Below are positions 51,825 through 59,408 of a stretch of 64,000 nt of DNA, piece by piece. The stretch comes from Lachnospiraceae bacterium. Its GTDB lineage: Bacteria > Bacillota > Clostridia > Oscillospirales > CAG-272. The stretch is taken from the NCBI GenBank assembly GCA_024404495.1, contig JAKSPT010000001.1:62001-126000 (forward strand). Direction: 5' to 3'. The notes under the pieces are model-generated. The model had not been told where the DNA came from and did not search any database. It was given only the letters and a program-made list of their open reading frames with translations. Both the position numbers and the translations under genes were made by a program. Within the stretch, counting starts at the first letter, position 1; each line of letters starts with the position of its first letter.

Positions 51825-52235
51825 TTACAGGGTATCGAGATAGTCGTTCGTTTTGCGGATGAGCTCCGGATAGGCTCCGTAGGGCTCGAACGCCGGAACG
51901 AAGAAGCAAAGCAGATGAAGGGTTTCGGAGTCGCTGCAGTTGACGCATTCGTGCCGGACGCCGCTCACGGCGTGAACGATGCCGCCCGCGGGAACGTCGT
52001 ATTCCTCCCCGTCCAGACGGACCTTGCCGGCGACGTCGAAATGAATGTACTCGTCGGCGTCGGGATGGATATGCCCGTCGGCAACGCCGTGCGGGGGGAC
52101 CGTGGTGGTCACGATCCGGATGCGGCCGTCGCCCGTCGTCTCGGGAGAAACGATGAGCCGCACCTCCCGCTTGATCTCCTTGCCGAAAAGCTGCGCGGGA
52201 AACGCCTTCGTATCGTAAATGATCGGATCTTTCAC
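51825..52235 (-). CDS. Cupin-domain protein
   Basis: A 136-residue single cupin. The first motif is 'GVADGHIHPDADEYIHFDVA' (His and Glu metal ligands) and the second 'VPAGGIVHAVSGVRHECVNC'. It could be a sugar isomerase or lyase-like enzyme, or a binding protein; the family is too diverse to say. It lies between the 2-hydroxyacid dehydrogenase and GH36 genes of the operon, 16 bases after the former. About 90 bases follow before GH36, with only a ribosome site recognised. Confidence 0.85.
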   Translation of the reverse strand: MKDPIIYDTKAFPAQLFGKEIKREVRLIVSPETTGDGRIRIVTTTVPPHGVADGHIHPDADEYIHFDVAGKVRLDGEEYDVPAGGIVHAVSGVRHECVNCSDSETLHLLCFFVPAFEPYGAYPELIRKTNDYLDTL

Positions 52236-52251
52236 GGTAAGCCTCCCGAAA

Positions 52252-53262
52252 TCACTTTTTGTATTTGATATAATCGGGGTTCAGAAGCCACTTGGGTTCT
52301 TTTCCCGCCTTGAAATCGCGGACCATTTCCACGGCGTGCTCCATCATCATTTCAAAGCATTCGTGCGTAGCACCCGCAACGTGAGGCGTGAGAAGGACGT
52401 TGTCAAGACCGTAGAAGATCTCGCCGGGACGGGGATTTCCGCCGCCCTCGTCCTCCACGACGTCAAGTCCGGCACCGCCGAGCTTTCCCGTGCGGACGGC
52501 ATCCGCAAGCGCCGCGGAATCGACCACGCCGCCGCGCGACGTATTGATGAGGATCGCGCCGTCCTTCATCTTCGCGATGTTTTCGGCGCCGATGATATGG
52601 CGCGTTTCGGGCATCAGCGCAAGATGCAGGCTGACGATATCGGAACGGGAGAGCAGCTCGTCAAGCGTAACGTATTCGACACCGTACGCTTCGGCAAATG
52701 CCTCGTCACGGCGGATATCGTAAGCGAGAATTTTACAGCCGAACGCGGAAAGCATCTTTGCAGCCGCCTTGCCGATATTGCCGCATCCGACGATACCGAC
52801 CGTTTTGCCGGAGATCATATTCGTTGCGTAGATTGCCTTTTTGCGCTCCGCCGCGTGAACGAGCGCGTTCATCTGCGGGATCTGTCTGGCGCAGGCAAGC
52901 GCAAGGGCGACCGCGTGCTCGGCAACGCTCTGCGCGTTGACGCCGGGCATAAAGGTCACGGGAACGCCCGCTTCGGTCGCGGCTTTCAGGTCGATGCCGT
53001 CGTATCCGACGCCGAGACGGACGATCATTTTCACCTCGGGGCAGGCGTCAAAGACTTCCTTGTTCCAGACCTCGCCGCCCGCGAAAACGTATTGATACCC
53101 CCGGACCTGCGGGATCACGACCTTGGGATCGCGCGAGGAACGGATGATCTCCTTTTCCCACACGGTGTCGATGCCAAGCGCGCGGAGCGCCCCGATCCCC
53201 CTGTCGAAATTCTCGTGGTGGTCGAGCATCGTGATGATGCCCTTTTCCCTTGCTGCCGTCAT
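52252..53262 (-). CDS. D-isomer 2-hydroxyacid dehydrogenase
   Basis: A 336-residue NAD-dependent dehydrogenase of the phosphoglycerate dehydrogenase superfamily. The nucleotide-binding loop is 'GKTVGIVGCGNIGKAAAKML' (GXGXXG). Catalytic residues are expected as Arg in 'ILINTSRGGVVD', Glu in 'GLDVVEDEGGGN' and His in 'NVLLTPHVAGAT'. The N-terminal 'VRLGVGYDGIDLKAATEAGV' is typical. It overlaps the aldolase gene by ATGA, so it may reduce the 2-oxoacid or aldehyde made or used there. Confidence 0.9.
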   Translation of the reverse strand: MTAAREKGIITMLDHHENFDRGIGALRALGIDTVWEKEIIRSSRDPKVVIPQVRGYQYVFAGGEVWNKEVFDACPEVKMIVRLGVGYDGIDLKAATEAGVPVTFMPGVNAQSVAEHAVALALACARQIPQMNALVHAAERKKAIYATNMISGKTVGIVGCGNIGKAAAKMLSAFGCKILAYDIRRDEAFAEAYGVEYVTLDELLSRSDIVSLHLALMPETRHIIGAENIAKMKDGAILINTSRGGVVDSAALADAVRTGKLGGAGLDVVEDEGGGNPRPGEIFYGLDNVLLTPHVAGATHECFEMMMEHAVEMVRDFKAGKEPKWLLNPDYIKYKK

Positions 53263-54068
53263 CTGCCGATCTCCTTTGCGACGCCTCTCAGGCAGCCGAG
53301 CGCCGCCTTGCAGCCTGCGGAAACGTACATATTCTCGTTTGCGACCGAGATGAGATCGACGCCCTTGCCGAGCCAGAGATTGATATTATCGGTGTCGTAG
53401 GGGCCGGTGGAAACGCCGATGAATTTGCCCGCCGCGTGTACTCTTGCGATCATATCGTCGATCGCCGCCATCACCTCGGGTGCCTTCCAGTTGCGGAAAT
53501 AGCCGAAGGAAGCGGCAAGGTCGACCGGCCCGAGAATGAAAGCGTCAACGCCCGGGACCGCGAGGATATTGTCAAGATCGGCATACGCGTCCTTATGCTC
53601 AAGCTGGATCAGCTTGAAAACCGCGTTTTCGTGGTTCTGAACGTATTCCATCATGTCCTCTCTGCCGTAGCGGATGCAGGCGCGCGGACCGAAGCCGCGG
53701 ACGCCGACGGGCGGATAGCAGCAGGCGGCAACGGCACGGCGGACGTCGTCAGCCGACTGCGCGCCCGGGAAAACGATACCGGTCGGGCCCATTTCGAGGA
53801 TCGGCTTGACCAGAATGGGATCGATGTCCGCGACGCGGACGAAGGTGGCAACGCCGGTCCCGGCGGCGCGGGCAGCCATCAGCGTATTGTGAACGTCCTT
53901 TTTGTCCGCCTGCGAGTGCTCGGTGTCGATCCAAAGATAGTCAAACCCCGCTCCGGCGATCAGCTCGATGAGCTGAAGATCGGTATTGACGATATGCGTT
54001 CCGAAAACGACCTTGCCTTCGGAAAGCTTATTCTTGATTGCTTTGACCTGTTCCAGTACTGTTACCAT
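53259..54068 (-). CDS. HpcH/HpaI-family aldolase
   Basis: A 269-residue metal-dependent class II aldolase, the family of 2-keto-3-deoxy-sugar acid and 4-hydroxy-2-oxoacid aldolases, which release pyruvate or a similar 2-oxoacid. Seen: 'VVFGTHIVNTDLQLIELIAG', catalytic His in 'YLWIDTEHSQADKK', the 'GIVFPGAQSADDVRRAV' helix, 'RGFGPRACIRYG', Glu/metal site in 'FKLIQLEHKDAY', and Asp in 'ILGPVDLAASFG'. It follows the alcohol dehydrogenase gene by 15 bases. Substrate is probably a keto-deoxy sugar acid (inference). Confidence 0.9.
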   Translation of the reverse strand: MVTVLEQVKAIKNKLSEGKVVFGTHIVNTDLQLIELIAGAGFDYLWIDTEHSQADKKDVHNTLMAARAAGTGVATFVRVADIDPILVKPILEMGPTGIVFPGAQSADDVRRAVAACCYPPVGVRGFGPRACIRYGREDMMEYVQNHENAVFKLIQLEHKDAYADLDNILAVPGVDAFILGPVDLAASFGYFRNWKAPEVMAAIDDMIARVHAAGKFIGVSTGPYDTDNINLWLGKGVDLISVANENMYVSAGCKAALGCLRGVAKEIGR

Positions 54069-54083
54069 TTTATTTCCTCCGAT

Positions 54084-55160
54084 TCAGGCGTCTTCGCCGA
54101 AAATTTTCACAAGCATTTTCGCTCCGCGGTCCTTTTGTGCCGCGTAGCAGTCCATACAGTCGGCTCCGTGCTCATAGAAGTCGATGACCGAGGTGATAAT
54201 GGGATCGATATCGATCTCGCCGCTGTCGATCATATCGAGCAGAGCGGTACAGCAGTTATAGGAGCCGCTTCTGCCGACGATGGTGATCTTATTGAAGACG
54301 ACGTCGTCCATATTGAAATCGGTGACGCGGCGGTTGTAGAAGCTGATCGTTGAAAAAACGCCGTCGGTGCGGATCAGCTTTGCCATATTCTCGACGAAGG
54401 AGGCTTCTCCCGAGGTCTCGAGCATGACGTCAACGCCGCTTCCGCCGGTGAGGCGGGAGACCTCCTCGTAAAGATCGGTCTTCGTGGTGTTGATGATATG
54501 ATCTGCGCCGAGCTTTCTCGCGATATCCAGTTTCGCTTCCTTGCGCGCCGCGATGATGATTTCGGAAGCGCCCATCGCGCGGGCGATCGGGATCCCGGAG
54601 AGTCCGATGGGACCGGAGCCGGTGATCAGAAGGGTCGCGTCCTTTATGGGAAGTCCGCGCAGACCGTTCATCGCGATCGATGCCGCCTCGATCGCCGCCG
54701 CCTCTTCAAACGTGATGCGGTTCCCCATTTTCAGCACGTTTTTCGCGGGCATGATCTCATATTCCGCCATACCGCCCGGCCAGCAGTCGCCCACCGTGCC
54801 GATCGTGCGGCGGTTCAGACAGTTGAAGGATCTCCCCGCTCTGCACTCCTTGCAATAGCCGCAGGTGATCTTTCCCTCGCTGATCACACGGTCGCCGACC
54901 TTGATATCGGTAACGTTTTTGCCGACCGCGCAGACTCTGCCCGACCATTCGTGACCCCAGCGGAGCGGGAAACGAAGCTTGCCTTCCTTGGCAAAGCTGG
55001 AATAGCCTTTATAGTTATCGTAGTCGGTCGCGCAGATCCCGCAGTAAGCGACGCGGATCAGGACCTGATCGTCTTCAAGCGCGGGGACGGGAAGGGTTTT
55101 CATCGTCATCTGCCCGACGCCGTCCATGACGACCGCCTTCATCACAGTATTTTCATTCAT
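54084..55160 (-). CDS. Zinc-dependent alcohol/polyol dehydrogenase (MDR family)
   Basis: A 358-residue medium-chain dehydrogenase of the sorbitol, L-threonine or galactitol-phosphate dehydrogenase type. Catalytic zinc ligands are in 'AYCGICATDYDNYKG' and 'RWGHEWSGRV'. The structural zinc lobe is 'CGYCKECRAGRSFNC', and the NAD-binding loop is 'LLITGSGPIGLSGIPIARAM'. It is the first gene of the six-gene catabolic operon, with GGGAGG 7 bases before the ATG and a good promoter upstream. It probably oxidises a sugar, sugar alcohol or its acid. Confidence 0.9.
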   Translation of the reverse strand: MNENTVMKAVVMDGVGQMTMKTLPVPALEDDQVLIRVAYCGICATDYDNYKGYSSFAKEGKLRFPLRWGHEWSGRVCAVGKNVTDIKVGDRVISEGKITCGYCKECRAGRSFNCLNRRTIGTVGDCWPGGMAEYEIMPAKNVLKMGNRITFEEAAAIEAASIAMNGLRGLPIKDATLLITGSGPIGLSGIPIARAMGASEIIIAARKEAKLDIARKLGADHIINTTKTDLYEEVSRLTGGSGVDVMLETSGEASFVENMAKLIRTDGVFSTISFYNRRVTDFNMDDVVFNKITIVGRSGSYNCCTALLDMIDSGEIDIDPIITSVIDFYEHGADCMDCYAAQKDRGAKMLVKIFGEDA

Positions 55161-55226
55161 GGTTTGACCTCCCTGATATATCCGGACAATCGTCAGACGA
55201 AAACCGGAAGCGATTATTCATTTCTG

Positions 55227-55255
55227 ATTTTACCATAATTTCCGGAAAACTGCAA
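55227..55255 (-). promoter_or_regulatory. Promoter of the six-gene catabolic operon
   Basis: On the minus strand TTGCAG, 17-base spacer, TAAAAT, giving a leader of about 60 bases. The spacer includes the self-complementary TTCCGGAA, which could be an operator core. Confidence 0.8.
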
Positions 55256-55323
55256 GAAGTACCGTGCCGTATCGGAGGCCGGGCGCTGTCATGCCGGTTC
55301 CGGGATCCGGTTCTCCGCTTTAT

Positions 55324-55359
55324 ACAAAAACACCCGGATGCTTTTTCTCCCGGATGTTT
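55324..55359 (-). terminator. Terminator after the first surface-protein gene
   Basis: On the minus strand AAACATCCGG pairs with CCGGGTGTTT (one G-U type mismatch) around a 12-base loop, followed by a T run. It separates the surface-protein genes from the catabolic operon promoter. Confidence 0.82.
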
Positions 55360-55426
55360 TCATCGGTCTTTTTTGCAAAAACCGTACGATTTTACGAATG
55401 AGCGGAAAACGCGGGCTTGTCAGCCG

Positions 55427-55456
55427 CCGGAAGCCCTCCCGGGGGAGGGCTTCCGG
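55427..55456. repeat. GC-rich hairpin, copy downstream of the first surface-protein gene
   Basis: CCGGAAGCCCTCCC paired with GGGAGGGCTTCCGG. A near-identical copy lies at 57657-57686 after the paralogous gene; flanking bases (ACGAATGAGCGGAAAA...CAGCCG) are also shared. No T run follows, so it may stabilise the 3' end rather than terminate. Confidence 0.8.
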
Positions 55457-55471
55457 CTGAAGATCAGGGAA

Positions 55472-57523
55472 TCAATGTCTCTTCTTGGAAGAAACGAGGA
55501 CGATACCCATGGCGGCGACGGTAACGATCGCGATGGAAGCCGTCGCGTCGAAGGTTGCGGGATGAGGATCGACGACGGGATCGGTGGGCGCTTCGGTAGG
55601 AGCCTCGGTGGGAGCGTCGGTCCCGGGAGCGTTGGTTTCGGGTGCGTCGGTTTCGGGTGCGTTGGTCTCGGGAGCTTCGGTCTCGGGCGGCTGGGTTTCG
55701 GGAGCGACGTTCTTCTGCGGTGCCGGAACCTCCGCGCCCTCGGAGTATGCGTACATATAGTCGAGCTTGATGGTCTTGTCGATCAGGGCGTTGGCGGTGC
55801 ACTGCAGACGGAAGTAGTTGATATTGGTTCTGTCGGCATTATCGTGGTAAACCTTGAACGCCGAGTTGTCAAGCGAGGTGTCAAGCGGGATCTTGACGAG
55901 GTTCCAGCCCGCTTTCGCGCCGCCCTCGATCAGGTTGGCGATGACCGAGTTCGGATAGCCGGAGGCGTTGCCGGTAACGACGTAAAGGTCGGTGCTTTCG
56001 TTGTGGATGCCGGAGGAGTTCAGCTCGATACGGCCGGCGGCGAACTTGGTCGCGAGATCGGGGCTTTCGAGATAAAGCCAGAAGCAGAGATAGTCGCAGT
56101 CGGAGATGTCAACGGGGTCGAATTTTGCCTCGAGGATCGGAATGTTCGGATGCGTGCCGTTCGGATCGGTCTTCAGAGAGTAGCAGCCGTCGCCGTTCAG
56201 GTGATTCTCGGAGTCGATCACGGGCGTATCGTAACCGGCACTCGAGGCGGTCACCGTGTCAAAGTCAAACACCTTGACGAATACGGGATCCTTGGGCGTG
56301 TCCTTCTGCGGTGCGGGAATCTCGGTGCCCTCGGTGTAAGCGAACAGGGTGTCGACCTTGATGGTCTTGTTGGCAAGCGCCGTGTTGGATCCGTAGATAC
56401 GGAAATAGTTGATTTTGGTTCTGTCGGCGGCGTTGGTGTTGACCTTGATCTGGTCTCCGGTCGGAGTGCCTGTCGTTACGTTCAGCGGAAGCTTAACAAG
56501 GTTCCAGCCCGCTTTCGCGCCGCCCTCGATCAGATCGGGGAGCCAGCAGTCCGGGAAATTGTCTTTTTTGCAGATCGGGTACCAGATATCCTCTGCGCCG
56601 GATTTACCGGAAGAAGTGATCTCGACACGGCCGGTAGTGAATTTATCCGCGAGAGAAGCGTCTTCAAGGTAGAGCCAGAACGCGAGGTAGTCGCAGCCGG
56701 AAATGTCGACCGGGGCAAACTTTGCCGAGATCGACGGCGTATTGCCGGTCGAGCAGTAGCTGAAGCAGCCGGAACCGTCGACGTTGTTTGCGTTATCGAT
56801 CGTCGTCATTAAGGACATACCTTCGGCGGTCTTGTCGAAATCGAAAATTTTGACGAATAAGGGGTCTTTTCCTTCAGGGACGGTCTTCTGCGGTTCGGGA
56901 ATCGTCGCGCCCTCCTGATAAGCGAACAGGGTGTCGACCTTGACGGTCTTGTTTACAAGCGCGGCGTCGGTTCCGTAAATACGGAAATAGTTGATCTTGG
57001 TTCTGTCGGCGGCGTTGGTGTTGACCTTGATCTGACCGCCGGTCGGAGTTCCGGTCGTTACGTTCAGCGGAAGCCGGACGAGATTCCAGCCCGCTTTCGC
57101 GCCGCCTTCGATCAGGTCGGGGAGCCAGCAGTCCGGGAAGTTGTCTTTTTTGCAGATCGGGTACCAGATATCCTCCGTGCCGGATTTACCGGAAGAAGTC
57201 ACCTCAATACGGCCGTAGGTGAATTTGCCCGCGAGGGAAGCGTCTTCAAGATAAAGCCAGAACGCGAGATAGTCGCAGTCGGAAACGTCGACCGCGTCAA
57301 ACTTTGCCGAGATCGTCGGCGTATTGCCGGTCGTGCAGCAGCTGAAGCAGCCGGAACCGTCGACGTTGTTTTCTTTATCGACCGTTGTCGTTGAGGTCAT
57401 GCCCTCGGCGGCATTATCGAAATCGTAAAGCACAACGTATTTTTTGCTGTCTTCGGCACCGATAGGCATTGCAACGGCGGCAACGGCCATAATAAGCGCG
57501 AGAAGAAATGCGATTTTTTTCAT
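55472..57523 (-). CDS. Surface protein with three beta-sandwich-like modules
   Basis: A 683-residue exported protein. The signal peptide is 'MKKIAFLLALIMAVAAVAMP'. Three homologous modules of about 180 residues follow (about 28-207, 222-400, 418-595). Each has 'CDYLAFWLYLE', a 'GRIEVTSSG'/'GRIELNSSG' strand, 'LIEGGAKAGWNLVRLPL' and 'NYFRIYG'. Then come a Thr/Glu/Pro stalk with ETNAPETDAP repeats (about 600-650), one membrane segment and KKRH. It is thus anchored in the membrane with modules outside, like a glycan-binding surface protein. I know no family name for the module; binding of carbohydrate is inferred from the fold pattern and neighbours. The ribosome site is AGGAAG. Confidence 0.82.
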   Translation of the reverse strand: MKKIAFLLALIMAVAAVAMPIGAEDSKKYVVLYDFDNAAEGMTSTTTVDKENNVDGSGCFSCCTTGNTPTISAKFDAVDVSDCDYLAFWLYLEDASLAGKFTYGRIEVTSSGKSGTEDIWYPICKKDNFPDCWLPDLIEGGAKAGWNLVRLPLNVTTGTPTGGQIKVNTNAADRTKINYFRIYGTDAALVNKTVKVDTLFAYQEGATIPEPQKTVPEGKDPLFVKIFDFDKTAEGMSLMTTIDNANNVDGSGCFSYCSTGNTPSISAKFAPVDISGCDYLAFWLYLEDASLADKFTTGRVEITSSGKSGAEDIWYPICKKDNFPDCWLPDLIEGGAKAGWNLVKLPLNVTTGTPTGDQIKVNTNAADRTKINYFRIYGSNTALANKTIKVDTLFAYTEGTEIPAPQKDTPKDPVFVKVFDFDTVTASSAGYDTPVIDSENHLNGDGCYSLKTDPNGTHPNIPILEAKFDPVDISDCDYLCFWLYLESPDLATKFAAGRIELNSSGIHNESTDLYVVTGNASGYPNSVIANLIEGGAKAGWNLVKIPLDTSLDNSAFKVYHDNADRTNINYFRLQCTANALIDKTIKLDYMYAYSEGAEVPAPQKNVAPETQPPETEAPETNAPETDAPETNAPGTDAPTEAPTEAPTDPVVDPHPATFDATASIAIVTVAAMGIVLVSSKKRH

Positions 57524-57656
57524 AATGTTCTTCCTTTCATTTATTTTTGGGAACGTATCCCGTTTTTATCGGAAAAGAATGGGAACAGCCGGAAAAATGC
57601 GGTCGGGAAAACCGTGTGTTTTGACGAATGAGCGGAAAATGCTGCGCTGTCAGCCG

Positions 57657-57686
57657 CCGGAAGCCCTCCCGGGGGAGGACTTCCGG
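57657..57686. repeat. GC-rich hairpin, copy downstream of the second surface-protein gene
   Basis: CCGGAAGCCCTCCC paired with GGGAGGACTTCCGG (one mismatch), matching 55427-55456 and its flanks. It supports a tandem duplication of a gene together with its 3' region. Confidence 0.8.
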
Positions 57687-57698
57687 TTGGCTTTGAGA

Positions 57699-59330
57699 TC
57701 AGTGTTTCTTTTTGATGATAACGATGACGACGCCGATAACGGCGGCTGCAGCGACCGCGACAGCGGCAATCACGCCGAAGGGCATAGGCTGAGGATCGTC
57801 TGCCGGCTGCGTGGACGGTTCCTGCGTAGCGGGAACGTCGGTTCCGGACGCCTCGGTTCCGGGAGCCTTCGTTTCGGGTGCCTTCGTTTCAGGCGCCTTC
57901 GTTTCGGGTGCCTTCGTTTCGGGTGCCTTCGTTTCGGGCGCCTCCGTTTCGGGAGCCTCCGTTTCGGGAGCCTTCGTTTCGGGAGCCTTCGTTTCGGGAG
58001 CCTCCGTTTCGGGCGTCTCCGTTTCGGGAGCCTCCGTTTCGGGAGCCTCCGTTTCGGGCGGCTGTGTTTCGGGAGAAGCGTTCTTCTGCGGTGCCGGAAT
58101 CTCCGTGCCCTCGGTGTAAGCGTACATATAGTCGACCTTGATGGTCTTGCCCTTCAGTGCGTTGCTGTCGCCGTAAAGACGGAAATAGTTGATACGTGTT
58201 CTGTCGGCGTTGTCGTGATAGATCGCGAATCTCGAGGTATCGAGCGGGATCTTGACGAGGTTCCAGCCCGCCTTGGCACCGCCTTCGATCATATTGGCGA
58301 TGACGGAGTGCGGCCAGGCGCTTGCATTGCCGGTCGCGATCCAGATATCGGTCTTTTCGTTGTGCATACCGGAGGAATTCAACTCGATACGGCCGGAGGT
58401 GAATTTGGTTGCGAGCTCCGCGCTTTCCAGATAGAGCCAGAAGCAGAGATAGTCGCATTTCGAGATATCAACGGGGTCGAATTTTGCCTCGAACAGCGGG
58501 ACCGTCGGATGTTTTCCGTTCAGATCGGTCTTCAGCGTGTAGCAACCGTCGCCGTTCACGTGATTCAAGCTGTCGATCGTGGGCGTATCGTAACCTTCGC
58601 TCTTTGCGGTCACCGTGTCGAAGTCAAACACCTTGACGAACAGGGGATCGGCGACGGGCTTGGGAGCAGCCTTGCCGGGTTCGGGAACGGCAGCGCCCTC
58701 CTGATAGGCGTACATACGGTCGAGCTTGATGGTCTTGCCGATCAGAGCGTTGGCGGTACATTGCAGACGGAAATAGTTGATCTTGGTCCTGTCGGCGTTG
58801 TCGTGGTAGACCTTGAACGCCGAGTCGTCAAGCGAGGTGTTGAGCGGGATCTTCACGAGGTTCCAGCCCGCTTTCGCACCGCCCTCGATCAGATTGGCGA
58901 TGACGGAGTTCGGATAGCCGGCGGCGTTGCCGGTAACGACGTAAAGGTCGGTGCTTTCGTTGTGGATGCCGGAGGAGTTCAGCTCGATACGGCCGGCAGC
59001 AAACTTGGTCGCGAGATCCGGGCTTTCGAGATAAAGCCAGAAGCAGAGATAGTCGCAGCCGGAGATATCGACCGGGTTGAATTTGGCTTCGAGGATCGGA
59101 ATGTTCGGATGCTTTCCGTTCGGATCGGTTTTCAGAGAGTAGCAGCCTTCGCCGTTGATATGGTTCTCGGTGTCGATCGTGGGCGCGTCGTAGCCGGCGC
59201 TCGCGAAGGTCACCGTGTCAAAGTCGAAGATCGGAACGAATTTCGGCTCTCCGTCCGCCGCGATACCGAGGGGCATTGCGACGGCGGCGACGGTCATGAT
59301 GAACGCAAGAAGAAGCGCGATTTTTTTCAT
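57699..59330 (-). CDS. Surface protein with two beta-sandwich-like modules and long ETEAP/ETKAP stalk
   Basis: A 543-residue paralogue of the preceding gene's product. Signal peptide 'MKKIALLLAFIMTVAAVAMP'; two modules (about 28-200 and 212-395) with 'CDYLCFWLYLESPDLATKFA', 'GRIELNSSGIHNESTDLYVV' and 'LIEGGAKAGWNLVKIPL'; a stalk of some 18 five-residue units ETEAP/ETKAP (about 405-495); a membrane segment and KKKH. The modules match module 3 of the other protein best. I start at 59330 (AAGGAAG upstream), not at the earlier frame opening 59375. The repeat array in the DNA (57840-58080) is prone to length change, so the stalk may vary between strains. Confidence 0.82.
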   Translation of the reverse strand: MKKIALLLAFIMTVAAVAMPLGIAADGEPKFVPIFDFDTVTFASAGYDAPTIDTENHINGEGCYSLKTDPNGKHPNIPILEAKFNPVDISGCDYLCFWLYLESPDLATKFAAGRIELNSSGIHNESTDLYVVTGNAAGYPNSVIANLIEGGAKAGWNLVKIPLNTSLDDSAFKVYHDNADRTKINYFRLQCTANALIGKTIKLDRMYAYQEGAAVPEPGKAAPKPVADPLFVKVFDFDTVTAKSEGYDTPTIDSLNHVNGDGCYTLKTDLNGKHPTVPLFEAKFDPVDISKCDYLCFWLYLESAELATKFTSGRIELNSSGMHNEKTDIWIATGNASAWPHSVIANMIEGGAKAGWNLVKIPLDTSRFAIYHDNADRTRINYFRLYGDSNALKGKTIKVDYMYAYTEGTEIPAPQKNASPETQPPETEAPETEAPETETPETEAPETKAPETKAPETEAPETEAPETKAPETKAPETKAPETKAPETKAPGTEASGTDVPATQEPSTQPADDPQPMPFGVIAAVAVAAAAVIGVVIVIIKKKH

Positions 59331-59408
59331 GGTGTTCTTCCTTTCAAATACGTTGGGGTCGTGTCCCGCTCTCATGGAAAAAGAATAGGAGCAGCCGGCG
59401 GAATACGG

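Noticed and set aside
57840..58080. Short tandem DNA repeats resembling a CRISPR or minisatellite array
   Set aside because: The 15-base period is in frame and encodes the ETEAP/ETKAP stalk; there are no spacers.
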